Below are positions 13,918 to 23,586 of a DNA stretch of 32,055 bases, piece by piece. The notes below the pieces were generated by a model. That model did no database searches, was not told the DNA's origin, and worked only from the letters and a program-made list of their open reading frames with translations. Location of the stretch: contig CANRQR010000017.1 of assembly GCA_947641735.1 (NCBI GenBank), positions 1 through 32,055 on the forward strand, in the 5' to 3' direction. Source of the DNA: an uncultured Lactobacillus sp. (lineage in GTDB: Bacteria; Bacillota; Bacilli; Lactobacillales; Lactobacillaceae). The translations under genes were made by a program, and so were the position numbers. Position 1 is the first letter of the stretch. Each line of letters begins with the position of its first letter.

Positions 13918-16900
13918 TTAATTATGCTTTTTTCTGTTAACTTTATCGCTAATAAGTCCAAGTAGAGAGGCTGCAGTAGCAAAGGCTAAACCAAGAATAC
14001 CTATATCCGTTGTTTTTGTACCAGTTTGAGGTAAAATCTTTTTCTTTTGAACTGATACATTATTAGTGTTTTGACGGCTCACCTTAGAATTCTGATAAGA
14101 TTGATGAGTTAGTTGAGTAAGTTTATCAGATGATTTATGGAGTGAAGTCGAGATAGTAAGTTTAGTAGGTTGAACAGGTTTAGTAGGTTCGACTGGCTTG
14201 GTAGGCTGAACAGGCTTAGTAGGCTCGATCGGTTTAGTAGGTTGAACCGGCTCGACCGGCTTAGTAGGCTCAACCGGCTTGGTAGGTTGAACGGGTTTGG
14301 TAGGCTCGACCGGTTTAGTAGGTTGAACGGGTTTGGTAGGCTCGACCGGTTTAGTAGGCTCAACCGGTTTGGTAGGCTCGACCGGCTTAGTAGGCTCAAC
14401 CGGCTTGGTAGGTTTCACCGGTTTAGTAGGCTCGACCGGTTTAGTAGGTTTCACCGGCTTGATAGGCTGCACCGGCTTAGTAGGTTTCACCGGTTTGGTA
14501 GGTTGAACAGGCTTAGTAGGTTCGACCGGTTTAGTAGGTTGCACCGGCTCAGCAGTATAGACTACGTTAAATACTAAATCCTTACTATTTGGAGTAATAA
14601 ATTGTTGGTCAATTTGTTTGTGATCGGCAGTATAGCCATTAATAAGAGGTGATTTAACGGTAGAAAAACTACTTGTACTTGGTATCCAATCTTTTATTTT
14701 TCTAATGTTAGTTACTAAATCTACTTCTCCAGATTGAACAAATTGAATCGAATTAGTGTAGCTAGGGGCTGCTTCTTTACCATTATCATAAATATAGTTA
14801 ATTGTTTCCTTAATACTTTTCGAATTAATTATTTCTTCAAGTTGATGTTTAAAATGAACCACGTAAGTTTGATCGTCTGGATCTTCTGTGTTATCGAATG
14901 AAAGTGTTTGTTAGTTGGATCGGATACTAGTAAATAGTTCTTAGCCAGATACTTAGTTATTGTATTCTTAGTAGAATATTGAGAACTAGTATCAGGTTGG
15001 CCGGATAACACTTGGCGCTCTAAAATTTCATTAGTTGTATCATCCTTATAAATTACAGTTATATTTTCGGTAAGAACATAAGGTACCTTTATTAAGAATT
15101 CAAAGTTATTTGGAAGATTAGTAATTAAAGCTTGATCTTGTTTTTTATCGAATTCGATAGGTGAAATTTCAGGACCATTAAGTTCAAACTTTTTAAGTGT
15201 TGAAGAAGGCTGTGAAATATTTTGTGAATTGAGCTTATAAACATTGAAAATTATTTCAGGAATGGAAATATTTTGTGCTTTATTTTCAACATTCCAAGCA
15301 TCCCACGTAATTTGCTGATTAACTAAGTCTTTTTGACCAGTTCTAATAAAGTTAATATTTCCTAAATTCAAGGTCTTAAAAATATTATCTTTTCGTGGGC
15401 CATTTTCTGCATATAGAATTGCTTTTTCCGAAATAGATTTATTTTCATTAACTGGACTGATCTTATGAGTAAAGTGAGCAATAAAATATTGATCCGTTGT
15501 ATTATCTGTATCAAACTTGCCATAAGTTACATCATTTAATGCAGTACCCGATAAACTATCAGTAGTTTGAGTAGGGTTATCACCTTTGTCAACAGCAACG
15601 AAGTTATAATTTGAAAAGTCATAACTTTTCGGAATAGTGAATAAAATAGGGCTGCTGCTTGATCCAGTCACAGTTAAATCTTTAGCAAAATCAATAAATT
15701 TCTTACTACTATCATCATAAAATCTAAGGGTAGCTTGTTGTTTATTAGCAGTATAAATGACAGTTTTATCTATATCATTAGACGTATGATCAACGCTAAT
15801 TGGAGCAATTTTACTTTGAGTTGGAGTATAGCCAGGAATTACTGGTGATACTACTTCAGGAAATGTTTGGACGGCAGACCATTCACTGTTTTCCTTACCA
15901 GTTACCAAATCTTTAGTACCAGTTTTTGTAAAGGTAACAGAATGTTTTACGTCATTAGCAGCTGGTAGATTATCTTCATACAGATAATGAATTGTTTCTG
16001 TTACTTCTTTAGTATCTGAAATAGGCTCAGTCTCATGTTTGAAATGAAGCACGAAGTTTTGATCTTGGGTTTCATCGTCATCAAAATTTCCATAGGAAAT
16101 TTTTGAATAGTCACTACTACTAGTTGATCCGATTCCACTAACTCCACTGAATACATAGTGTTTACTATTTAAAAAGTCAATAACTTTATCTACACCTACA
16201 AATGAAATTGCTTGTTTAGTTGAATTGTTATCTGCTTTATCATAAATATCATTTATTACAGCTGCTTGATTATTTTGAAGTAAGTATGCTGTTAAGTCTT
16301 GTTTGTCAGTGTCATCGTAGAAGTGGAGAGTGGCCTTTTCGGGAACGTAGTAGTTAACAGTATAAGATAGTGGAAGGTTATTTTGAGTAGTAATTTCTCC
16401 ATTTTCACTAATATTGGTCTCAATTGCTGGAACTACTAGGGGATCAATTAGACGATAGGCGGAATCAGAGGCAATTGGCGAATTAACTGCGTTAAAGGTG
16501 GAATCAGGCGTCCAACTATTCCAGTCTATGTAATTAGTAACAAGATCTTCTATCCCATTACGAGTATAAGTAACTGTATGAGTATATGGTGAAGCAGCTA
16601 GTTCGCCCTCTTTCGTTCCATTAGCATAAACATAATTAATGGTTTCAGTTACTGAACTAGTTTGAGATTGAGGTTTTGTTTCATGATAAAGATAAACGTA
16701 ATACTTTGGTGAAGTATTTTTAACGTTGATTTCTTCACTGTTGTAGCTATTGTTCAAACTATCAAGCTTAAAGTTTTGAGTAGCAATGTTATAGTTAGTT
16801 AAATTTTCACTATGGCTACTATTTTTTCCTTCAGTTGCTTCTTGATCTAAAACATAATGTCTTGCTGCAAGATCTTTAATAATGTCCATTGTAGGATTAG

Positions 16901-18518
16901 GAACTGAACTATTAGTTGCAGTAATTATATTTTTAGCGCTATTTGGAATTTCTTGATTAGTGTTTTCATCAATAAAACGAATTTTAATAATTCTGTCTAC
17001 TGTCGGATCTAGTTTAAAGTTAGTATAGGTTTGGGTAAAAGTATTAGTAGTACTACCAGAACCAGATGGGTTCCAGTCATTTTCATTTGTAGTTGGAGTA
17101 CTGATGGATGGACCGGAGCTCGGAGTATTAATCCAATCAGAAATCTTATTTGTATCAAGTTGAGTATCTAGCTGAATAAAGTAAGGCCCATTTTTAGAAT
17201 AATCTTCACCATTAACAGTAAAGTCACCCTTTTGATCAATAACTATTTCTCTACCATCATTAGAAATAGAATTTCTTAAAAAGTTTTCAAAGTTAGTATC
17301 TTCTGGAAGAGTAGAGATTTTTGAATAATAATCATTAATACTGATTCTTTGTCCATCAGAAGCAACTACTTTTATATTGGAAGGGATTTTGAATACTTTA
17401 ATAGTAGATGGAAGAATTTTTTGACCACTACTAAATTTAATATGAGCAAGAACATTAAGCAATGGCTTTAAACTTGGATTGGTAGCTGAGCCGTAGTTCC
17501 AATCAATGGCATATTGCATTAGACGAGCATCTTTTTGTTGGGCAACCGGAATGTCAGCTTTTGCACTAGGTTCTGGACCAGTATAGTTAGCACCATATTC
17601 TGTATAAACTCCGTTTGCGCCTGGATTGCCGTCTTCTCCGGGTGTCCAGATAACTTTTGGACCAATTATAAAACCATGGAGAATCTCCTCATTGATAACT
17701 TTATCTTCATAAGGATTAATTTTAATTGGAAGATTTTGGGTAAATGATTGTTTATTAGGCAAAGTAACTGTAACGGGAAGAGTTAAATCGGGGTAAGTAC
17801 CATATTTTTCATAGTATTGGGTAGTAGCAGTAGTATCGGCATTAAATGGAAAAGTTGCATCAAAACCGGATAAGATGCCGTCATCACTTCCTGTGTAAGT
17901 AAAAGTGAATTCTTTATTAGCAGCTGTATCAGTTCTATTCATATCAAATTCACTAGTTTTAGTTGGATTTACATTAAAGCTCAACAGATTATTTTTATCG
18001 TTAATTGAAACGTTAACTTGTTCACCATGATTAATAGTGAGTGGTGTAGTCGCATGATTATTGATATGCACATTAATGGCACCTTGAGTTACGCCAGCGA
18101 TAAGAGAATCATTAGTTTTAGCTCCAGTAATGCTTACTGTGGATTCATTCTGATTTGTTTCTTCATTAAGATTGTTAGTTTGATTAGTTGGGACAGTCAC
18201 TTCATTTTTAGAAGTGAGAGATGATTGTGTTGAAGAATTATTATCTTTTGTACTTGGATCGCTACTATGTGAATTGTTTTCAGCACTAGTTTCTTGTTTC
18301 TGAGTCGTTTCGACTGAATTATTTGAAGTTAGTTCCTTGCTAATATTCTGGTTACTATCAGTATTATTTTGATCTGCTGCTTGAACAGTATTAGAACTTG
18401 CTAAAAAGAAAGTTGTACCTAAAGCAACAGTAACTAATCCAACTGAAATTTTTCTAAAACTAAACTTTTCCTTCCCATTAAGTTTAGTAATAAAAAATAA
18501 ATCATTTTTATGTTCCAT
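13918..18518 (-). pseudogene. Mub-repeat LPxTG adhesin, interrupted by a 1-nt frameshift
   Basis: The first part (18518-14829, 1229 residues) has a YSIRK-like signal (FSFRKISVGLVTVALG, cleavage near VQAAD), a ~90-residue Ser/Asn/Thr-rich stretch, a unique ~370-residue N-terminal region and three full mucin-binding (Mub B2-like) units starting near residues 510, 728 and 928. It then leaves frame inside a fourth unit. The second part (to 13918) completes that unit (TINYIYDNG ... DLVTN ... LINGYTADHKQI), followed by ~21 six-residue PTKPV[E/Q/K] repeats and an LPQTG sorting signal with membrane helix and RKKHN tail. Adding one A to AAA at 14909-14907 turns TNKHFHSITQ into TNKTLSFDNTEDPDDQTYVV and fuses both parts (~1530 residues). 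As read, the secreted half has no wall anchor and the anchor half has no signal. AT-rich leader with GAGGAAAG before the ATG. Confidence 0.88.
14161..14550 (-). repeat. 18-bp tandem repeat array encoding PTKPV[E/Q/K] wall-spanning region
   Basis: About 21 copies of an 18-bp unit, imperfect at the V-E/Q/K codon, with one isoleucine variant and one half-unit (PVEPVQPTKP). The encoded Pro/Lys-rich rod spans the cell wall between the Mub domains and the LPQTG signal. The repeats keep several frames open on both strands, which creates spurious ORFs here. Copy number is expected to vary between strains. Confidence 0.93.
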
Positions 18519-18668
18519 TTTTATTCTTTCCTCGATTGTGAATGTTTTTTAATAAAATAACATTTAGCTTTCTAAAAGAACATTATACTCCATATTTAAA
18601 TAATGGATTATTAGATAAGGAAAACAGTCTGTTACTAGTAGGGAAAAAGACAAGCTAAAGGTAAAAAA
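18519..18668. other. Upstream region of the adhesin gene
   Basis: This is the first part of a 424-base gap between divergent genes. On the minus strand TATAAT (18587-18582) lies about 64 nt before the adhesin ATG and is the likely -10, with a poor -35. No other feature was seen in this part. Confidence 0.45.
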
Positions 18669-18817
18669 ACGACTTAAAAAATTAAACATAAAGATAAAAA
18701 ATACGTGGCTTATTGAATCATAAAGGCAAAAAATTATATAAAAATTTAGGTGAAGATGATTATCATGATAAAGAAAGCGCTATCTTGATTTTAAATGACA
18801 CCTACCCGCATATTTAA
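18669..18817 (+). pseudogene. Decayed coding remnant of unknown origin
   Basis: The frame ending at TAA 18815-18817 reads HKGKKLYKNLGEDDYHDK then ESAILILNDTYPHI, which looks like real protein (balanced composition, Gly/Asp/His content) rather than random AT-rich DNA. Upstream, another frame reads KIKHKDKKYVAY before a stop, so at least one frameshift and one in-frame stop separate the pieces. No start codon with an SD is visible. It appears to be the C-terminal stump of a lost gene, perhaps left by rearrangement beside the adhesin. Family not recognised. Confidence 0.5.
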
Positions 18818-18877
18818 CGAAAATTGTAAACTCTTGTTTTCAATTTGTTAACTACTATACTAGATACAGATACATTT

Positions 18878-18911
18878 TTGAAAAAATGCGGATAAGGCAC
18901 AATATATTGTG
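18878..18911 (+). promoter_or_regulatory. pnuC promoter with overlapping perfect palindrome (possible operator)
   Basis: TTGAAA (18878-18883), 17-nt spacer, AATATA (18901-18906). The perfect 14-bp palindrome CACAATATATTGTG (18898-18911) covers the -10. A site in this position would block polymerase if bound by a repressor. The regulator is unknown; NAD-metabolism repressors such as NiaR are candidates on context only. Confidence 0.5.
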
Positions 18912-18942
18912 TGACCTAATATAAAGAAAGAGGAGTTAATAA

Positions 18943-19713
18943 ATGGACAATTCCACATCATTACAAGAAGATCATAAAGAAAGAAAGGATAACTATTTCG
19001 TTTGGCTATTTAAGCAATTGCACGGATGGCCAGTTCAAAATTATATGCTTTGGTTCTTTGCTTTCGGTTTCCAATTAGCTATTTTGATTCAAAATAAAAT
19101 CACTGCTTTAACCGTTATTACTTTTATTGGTACATTGCTTGGAACTTTATGTGTTTTAGCCATTAATGCAACTAAAGCAATTAATGGATGGTTAGGCTTG
19201 ATTTCCGCAGCTTGTTTTATTTATGCAGGACTAGCTGCTAAGAATTATCTTTCAATTTTTGAACAAATTGCTTATATTTTAACTTTAGATTTACCAGTTA
19301 TTATTTCAGTTAGATCTTGGAATGACGATACTAAGAATCACTTACGTAAGTTTGGTGCTAAAGAATGGATTGTTGCCATTGTTGGTACATTAGTTGTTTA
19401 TGCAGTATCTGGCTATTTAATTGGTAAGTTTACTAACGATCCACGTCCTTGGATCGATGCTATTAGCTTTGCAATTTCATTAACTGCTGGCATTATGTGT
19501 TTTTTACGCTACAATAACCAATATTTCTGGTGGACTGCTAGTGGAATTTTCCAATTAATTCTTTGGGGTGTGACTTATGCACAGGGAGATGCAACTTTAG
19601 CAATGGCTGTTAACTCCTTAATTTACGTTGTTAATGACGTTTTAGCCTTTACTGTTTCACCATGGTTTAACATGGGAAGAAAGCGTGAAGGGTTAAAAGC
19701 TATTAAAGACTAA
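18943..19713 (+). CDS. pnuC: PnuC-family nicotinamide ribonucleoside transporter
   Basis: 256 residues with about seven to eight membrane helices. The second half carries the family hallmarks: a Trp-rich helix (YNNQYFWWTASGIFQLILWG) and the closing NSLIYVVNDVLAFTVSPWF. PnuC proteins carry nicotinamide riboside by facilitated diffusion, feeding NAD synthesis in organisms that cannot make NAD de novo; other PnuX relatives take thiamine or riboflavin, so the substrate is probable rather than proven. GAGGAG lies 8 nt before the ATG. It is followed by its own terminator. Confidence 0.88.
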   Translation: MDNSTSLQEDHKERKDNYFVWLFKQLHGWPVQNYMLWFFAFGFQLAILIQNKITALTVITFIGTLLGTLCVLAINATKAINGWLGLISAACFIYAGLAAKNYLSIFEQIAYILTLDLPVIISVRSWNDDTKNHLRKFGAKEWIVAIVGTLVVYAVSGYLIGKFTNDPRPWIDAISFAISLTAGIMCFLRYNNQYFWWTASGIFQLILWGVTYAQGDATLAMAVNSLIYVVNDVLAFTVSPWFNMGRKREGLKAIKD

Positions 19714-19736
19714 ATGTAATTAAATACGTTAAAATT

Positions 19737-19764
19737 AGCATGTCGAGTTCGACATGCTTTTTTT
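19737..19764 (+). terminator. Terminator after pnuC
   Basis: Perfect arms AGCATGTCGA (19737-19746) and TCGACATGCT (19749-19758) with a minimal loop, then a T-run. The next gene starts only 19 nt past the T-run. Confidence 0.92.
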
Positions 19765-19782
19765 ATTTGTGAGGTATCAAAA

Positions 19783-20319
19783 ATGAATGAAAATTGGACT
19801 AAAAATTATAAAAAAGCTGCACAAGGTAATGACTATGTAAAGTTAAATGCGGGACTAATGAAAGTAAAAGACCTCGATAATTATCTTTCTTCGTTTCCCA
19901 GCAATTTGCTCAGTTTTAATAAGACTGGAGAATTTACATATTATAAACAATTACCAGGGATGAATTATACTCCTCCAGAACTTGGAGAAAATATTGCGGC
20001 TCTTGGCCAAACAGAGAGTGAAAAGAAGCAATTAACAGAAATATTCCATAAGTTAAGCACAGGTGAAGCGAAAGAATTGCATTTTGTAGATCAAACTAAT
20101 ACCCAAAAAAGATTTATGGTAGACACATATCGGGCTATTTTTGATAAAGACCATCATTTTGCTGGAATTAATGAAACTGTTCAAGATATTTATCCACTTG
20201 TGGAATACTACTTAAAAGAAACCGGACAAAAATTGGTTGATGATCCTAAGAATACAAACGGAGAAGTGTATCGGAAAAATCAGAAAATTGATGCAGAAAG
20301 TGGAGCTTCGGAACTATAG
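19783..20319 (+). CDS. PAS-like protein, shorter paralogue of the 12571 gene
   Basis: 178 residues, soluble. It aligns over its whole length with the protein at 12571-13305: DYVKLNAGLMKVKDLDNYL against DYVKLDAGLLTVNQINWML, LSFNKTGEFTYYKQLPG against LTYVDDNNQFLWYNRP, and VQDIYPLVEYYLKETGQKLV against the same motif with F and K/F changes. It lacks the ~55-residue N-terminal extension and has a shorter tail, but it still ends DAESGASEL, matching the DTSSGASEY ending of the paralogue. Function unknown; see that entry for the family view. GTGAGG precedes the ATG by 8 nt. It sits directly behind the pnuC terminator with no clear promoter of its own, so it may depend on read-through. Confidence 0.8.
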   Translation: MNENWTKNYKKAAQGNDYVKLNAGLMKVKDLDNYLSSFPSNLLSFNKTGEFTYYKQLPGMNYTPPELGENIAALGQTESEKKQLTEIFHKLSTGEAKELHFVDQTNTQKRFMVDTYRAIFDKDHHFAGINETVQDIYPLVEYYLKETGQKLVDDPKNTNGEVYRKNQKIDAESGASEL

Positions 20320-20381
20320 TGAATTGACAGAAAACTATTTTTTCTTAAAATATAATTAAAAATAGTTTGGGGATGGTAAAA

Positions 20382-21656
20382 ATGCCTGAAATTGATCAAA
20401 AATATATTCAAAATAAATTTATAGAATACTGTAAAGTAAATACTCGTTCAGATGAACAAAGTACAGCGGTGCCGACGACTGCCGGTCAAGTTGACTTGTT
20501 GAAAATTATTGAGAAAGAATTAGAAAAATTAGGCTTAGAAAATATTTCATTTTCAGAAGAAGATTCCTATTTAGTAGGAAAACTAAAAAAGACAACTAAG
20601 AAAGAAGTGACTCCAATTGGTTTTGTAGCACATGTAGATACGGCTGATTTTAATGCAGAAAATGTAAAACCGCTAGTGCATCAGAACTATGATGGAAAGG
20701 ATATTTTCTTAAAAGAGGGACGTGTCTTATCCACAAGTGAATTTCCTAGTTTAAAAAAACATTTAGGTGAAACATTGATTACCGCTGATGGAACGACTTT
20801 ACTTGGTGCAGATGATAAGGCGGGAATTGCTGGATTACTAGGAATGCTCAAATTTTTAAAAGAAAATCCTGATCTTGAACATGGAGATATTTGGGTTGCT
20901 TTTGGCCCAGATGAGGAAATTGGTAAGGGTGCTGCTCGTTTTAACGTGGAACGTTTTCCTGTTGAATTTGCTTATACATTAGATAATGGTGATCCAGGAG
21001 ATATTGCATTTGAGACCTTCAATGCAGCAGCGGCTACGATTGATTTTCATGGGACAGTAGTTCATCCTGGCGAGGCATACGGTCTTATGGTCAATGCAGC
21101 CTTGATAGCTAGTGAATTTATTCAAGCTTTACCAGGAAGTGAGGTCCCTGAAAATAGTAAAGATTTTGATGGCTATTTTATGGTTTTATCCAATAACGGC
21201 AATGTCGATTATGCAAAAATTCAATTAATCATTCGAGATTTTGATACTGATGGTTTTGAGCAAAAGAAAAAGTTAATCACAGGTACAGTGGATAAGTTGA
21301 ATAAAAAGTATGGGACAAATCGAGTAACTTTTGAAATGCATGATCAATATCATAGTCCAGGAGATTTGATTAAAGAGCATCCCTATGTAGTAAATCTAGT
21401 TTTACATGCCTATAAGTCTCTTGGATTAGAGCCAAAAGTTATCCCATTTCGAGGAGGAACAGATGGCGATTTTATTTCAGAAAAGGGTATTCCTACACCT
21501 AACTTATTTAATGGTGGGGCAAATTTCCATGGACCATATGAATATGTAACAACTGAAAGCATGGCTCTTTTAGCTAAAACCTTGATTGAAATTGCGAAGC
21601 AGCATGTTTTATTAAATGATAAACGTGATGAAAGTCCATTAAAGAGAAAGTATTAG
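20382..21656 (+). CDS. pepT: Tripeptide aminopeptidase PepT (peptidase T, M20B)
   Basis: 424 residues, typical length. A cytoplasmic di-zinc enzyme that removes the N-terminal residue from tripeptides. Metal and catalytic residues are visible: His84 and Asp86 in FVAHVDTAD, Asp144 in LLGADDKAG, Glu178/Glu179 in FGPDEEIGKG, Asp201 in YTLDNGDPG, and a late His in NGGANFHGPYEYV. The N-terminal EYCKVNTRSDEQS is the peptidase T signature. The ATG at 20382 (MPEIDQKY) is chosen over two upstream in-frame starts because GGGGATGG lies 6-13 nt ahead and the length fits. TTGACA at 20324 with TATAAT at 20351 is a possible promoter but the 21-nt spacing is poor. The enzyme completes breakdown of imported peptides, as expected in an amino-acid auxotroph. 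Confidence 0.95.
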   Translation: MPEIDQKYIQNKFIEYCKVNTRSDEQSTAVPTTAGQVDLLKIIEKELEKLGLENISFSEEDSYLVGKLKKTTKKEVTPIGFVAHVDTADFNAENVKPLVHQNYDGKDIFLKEGRVLSTSEFPSLKKHLGETLITADGTTLLGADDKAGIAGLLGMLKFLKENPDLEHGDIWVAFGPDEEIGKGAARFNVERFPVEFAYTLDNGDPGDIAFETFNAAAATIDFHGTVVHPGEAYGLMVNAALIASEFIQALPGSEVPENSKDFDGYFMVLSNNGNVDYAKIQLIIRDFDTDGFEQKKKLITGTVDKLNKKYGTNRVTFEMHDQYHSPGDLIKEHPYVVNLVLHAYKSLGLEPKVIPFRGGTDGDFISEKGIPTPNLFNGGANFHGPYEYVTTESMALLAKTLIEIAKQHVLLNDKRDESPLKRKY

Positions 21657-21662
21657 ATTTAA

Positions 21663-22112
21663 ATGAATTTCTATACGATAAATTATATTCAAAACCATCA
21701 AAATACAGATCGAACAGCTTTATATATTTTAATAATTATTGCTGCTAGTGCGATGATTATTTTTGCAATTCTATATTTGCGTGATCGTTTTAATACCAGA
21801 TATAGGGATTTAGGAATCATTGCCCTCTTGTTTTTATTATTATTTACCGGCACGCAATATGAAAAATATGTGCAAAATAATGAACAGAAGTCTAAAGCTG
21901 CCCAAATTCTTCCCTTTATTAAATCAGTTGCTGATGATGAAAATGTTAAAGAAAGCGATGTGATGGTCAGTTCACTGAGTTTGCAGGATGGGATGATTGT
22001 GCGAATTGATTCGAAAAATGAAGACTATCAATTGAATTTAAACGAAAACAATAATAGCTATACATTAAATCGAGCGCACGTGATTGATCATCATGTATAT
22101 GTGCAAAAGTAG
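21663..22112 (+). CDS. DUF3290 membrane protein
   Basis: 149 residues. Two N-terminal membrane segments (about 20-42 and 52-70) separated by a short basic loop (RDRFNTRYRD), then a soluble domain of ~75 residues (QYEKYVQNNEQKSKAAQI ... YTLNRAHVIDHHVYVQK). It is recognised as DUF3290 by layout and by its DUF421 partner gene, which follows after 7 nt; the two occur together in lactobacilli. Function unknown; a membrane complex of both products is inferred. It starts 6 nt after pepT, so it is probably co-transcribed and translationally coupled, with only a weak SD. Confidence 0.75.
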   Translation: MNFYTINYIQNHQNTDRTALYILIIIAASAMIIFAILYLRDRFNTRYRDLGIIALLFLLLFTGTQYEKYVQNNEQKSKAAQILPFIKSVADDENVKESDVMVSSLSLQDGMIVRIDSKNEDYQLNLNENNNSYTLNRAHVIDHHVYVQK

Positions 22113-22119
22113 GTAAAAG

Positions 22120-22755
22120 ATGGATTATACACAATTATTTATTAAGTTTTCTCTAGGGATATTAACCTTGATCATTCAAATTAATGTTTTTGGAAAAAGT
22201 AATTTAGCTCCAACAACAGCTTTGGATCAGCTGCAAAATTATGTACTGGGCGGTATTATCGGTGGTTTAATATATAATCAAAGTATTACCGTTCTTCAAT
22301 TTTTATTGGTGTTAATCGTTTGGACTTTAGTAGTTTTTATTTTGAAATTTGGGCGCGAGCGCAGTAATTGGATTCGTAATTTGATTGATGGAAAACCGGT
22401 TCAAGTAATTAAAAATGGTCATGTGTTGGTCGGAAATTGTATGAAAGCTGGTATTTCTGCCAATGAATTAATGTTTAGACTTAGAAGTCGCGGAATTTAT
22501 TCAGTTGAAAAAGTGAAAAATTGTATTTTTGAACAAAATGGCCAATTAACGATAATTGAAAATGATGAAGATAATATTCGCTTTCCGATTATTAGTGATG
22601 GGCAGATAAATGAAGACGTTTTGGATTTAATCCATAAATCTAATGCTTGGCTTGAACAAGAAGTAACTAAAGCTGGTTATAATAGTCCTGATGATGTCTT
22701 TTTAGGAGAATATATTGATGGACAATTACGTCTGGTAGGATATTCTGAAAAATAA
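22120..22755 (+). CDS. DUF421 (YetF-like) membrane protein
   Basis: 211 residues. Three N-terminal helices (about 5-20, 40-56, 62-80), then a soluble YetF-type domain with the conserved DGKPVQVIKNGHVLVGN strand-turn and MKAGISANELMFRLRSRGIY segment, ending with a tail that continues past the DUF421 domain. Family proteins such as Bacillus YetF/YdfS act in or on the membrane; biochemical role unknown. It forms a pair with DUF3290 just upstream. Confidence 0.85.
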   Translation: MDYTQLFIKFSLGILTLIIQINVFGKSNLAPTTALDQLQNYVLGGIIGGLIYNQSITVLQFLLVLIVWTLVVFILKFGRERSNWIRNLIDGKPVQVIKNGHVLVGNCMKAGISANELMFRLRSRGIYSVEKVKNCIFEQNGQLTIIENDEDNIRFPIISDGQINEDVLDLIHKSNAWLEQEVTKAGYNSPDDVFLGEYIDGQLRLVGYSEK

Positions 22756-22772
22756 AAAAGGAAGAAATGATC

Positions 22773-23573
22773 ATGAAAGATTTTAAAGAAATAAAAAAAT
22801 GGTCAGCAGATGCCGATGCGGTTATTGTGACTGCAGGTAATGGGTTTGCACAGATGGAAGGCCTTGATATGTTTGACAATTTGGCCTTTCCGATTGAATA
22901 TAAAAATATAAGTGAAAAATATCATGTAAAAACAATTGCGGATGCACTAGATAAAGATTTTGATTCTTGGGATGAAAAATGGCAATTCTGGAGTCAACTA
23001 ATTAATGAGTATTCAGTTGAATATAAGCCAAGTAAAGCAATGAAGCAATTAAAAGAATTGTTAAATAGAAAGAATTATTTTATTGCTACTAGTACTTTTG
23101 ACCATTTTTTTGAAAAAGCTGGCTTTGATCAAGAAAAAATCTTTAATGTTTTTGGTGACTGGACAATGATGCAGTGCTCTAGTGGTTTAAATCACGGTAC
23201 ACGTTCTGATTTGTCAACAGTGAAGAGATACGTTAATGGCCAGGGCGAGGTTCCAAGATGTGAGGATTGTAATTCACCAATGGAACTTCATATGCCGCTA
23301 AATACTCACTTCTTTCCAGATGAAGATGCAAATACTAGATTTCGTTGGTTCTTAACAAGAAATCAGACTAATAAGGTTGTAGTGCTTGAACTAGGAGTTG
23401 ATCCAACTAGTCCTCAGCTTCTTGATCCAATGGCAAAACTGGTTGAGCAGTTCAAAGATTGGCATTATGTAGCAGCAGACTTAAGTCAAGATGAATTGCC
23501 GGACGATATCCAAAAAAGAAGTGTCGGCCTAGAAATGGCTCTTCCTGAAGCAATTGAAAAGATTTCAAAATAA
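22773..23573 (+). CDS. Diverged Sir2-like (class M related) NAD-binding protein
   Basis: 266 residues. Sir2-fold landmarks are present but altered. The GAGxS loop reads TAGNGFAQMEGLDMF (residues 20-34), whose GLDMF is typical of bacterial class M sirtuins. The TQN-I-D motif reads TSTFDHFFEKAGF, so the conserved Asn is Thr while Asp is kept. The catalytic His region reads GDWTMMQCSSG, with Gln where classic sirtuins have His, as in SirTM ADP-ribosyltransferases. Only one zinc CxxC (RCEDC) is seen. LELGVDPTSPQLL replaces GVGxNTP. It may be an ADP-ribosyltransferase, a binding-only relative or another NAD user. No macrodomain, GcvH-L or lipoate-ligase genes adjoin, unlike SirTM operons. The second ATG (22773) is favoured by GGAAG 9 nt upstream. 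Confidence 0.75.
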   Translation: MKDFKEIKKWSADADAVIVTAGNGFAQMEGLDMFDNLAFPIEYKNISEKYHVKTIADALDKDFDSWDEKWQFWSQLINEYSVEYKPSKAMKQLKELLNRKNYFIATSTFDHFFEKAGFDQEKIFNVFGDWTMMQCSSGLNHGTRSDLSTVKRYVNGQGEVPRCEDCNSPMELHMPLNTHFFPDEDANTRFRWFLTRNQTNKVVVLELGVDPTSPQLLDPMAKLVEQFKDWHYVAADLSQDELPDDIQKRSVGLEMALPEAIEKISK

Positions 23574-23586
23574 TGAAAGGTAAAAA

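Noticed and set aside
14161..14550. CRISPR-like regularly spaced repeats
   Set aside because: Units are contiguous 18-mers without unique spacers and encode a Pro/Lys wall-spanning rod in frame.
14170..14577. Long plus-strand ORF rich in Arg/Leu across the proline-repeat region
   Set aside because: It is the antisense of the 18-bp PTKPV repeat array; repeats keep all frames open. No SD, and low-complexity product. The minus-strand alternate-frame ORF at 14109-14399 is rejected for the same reason.
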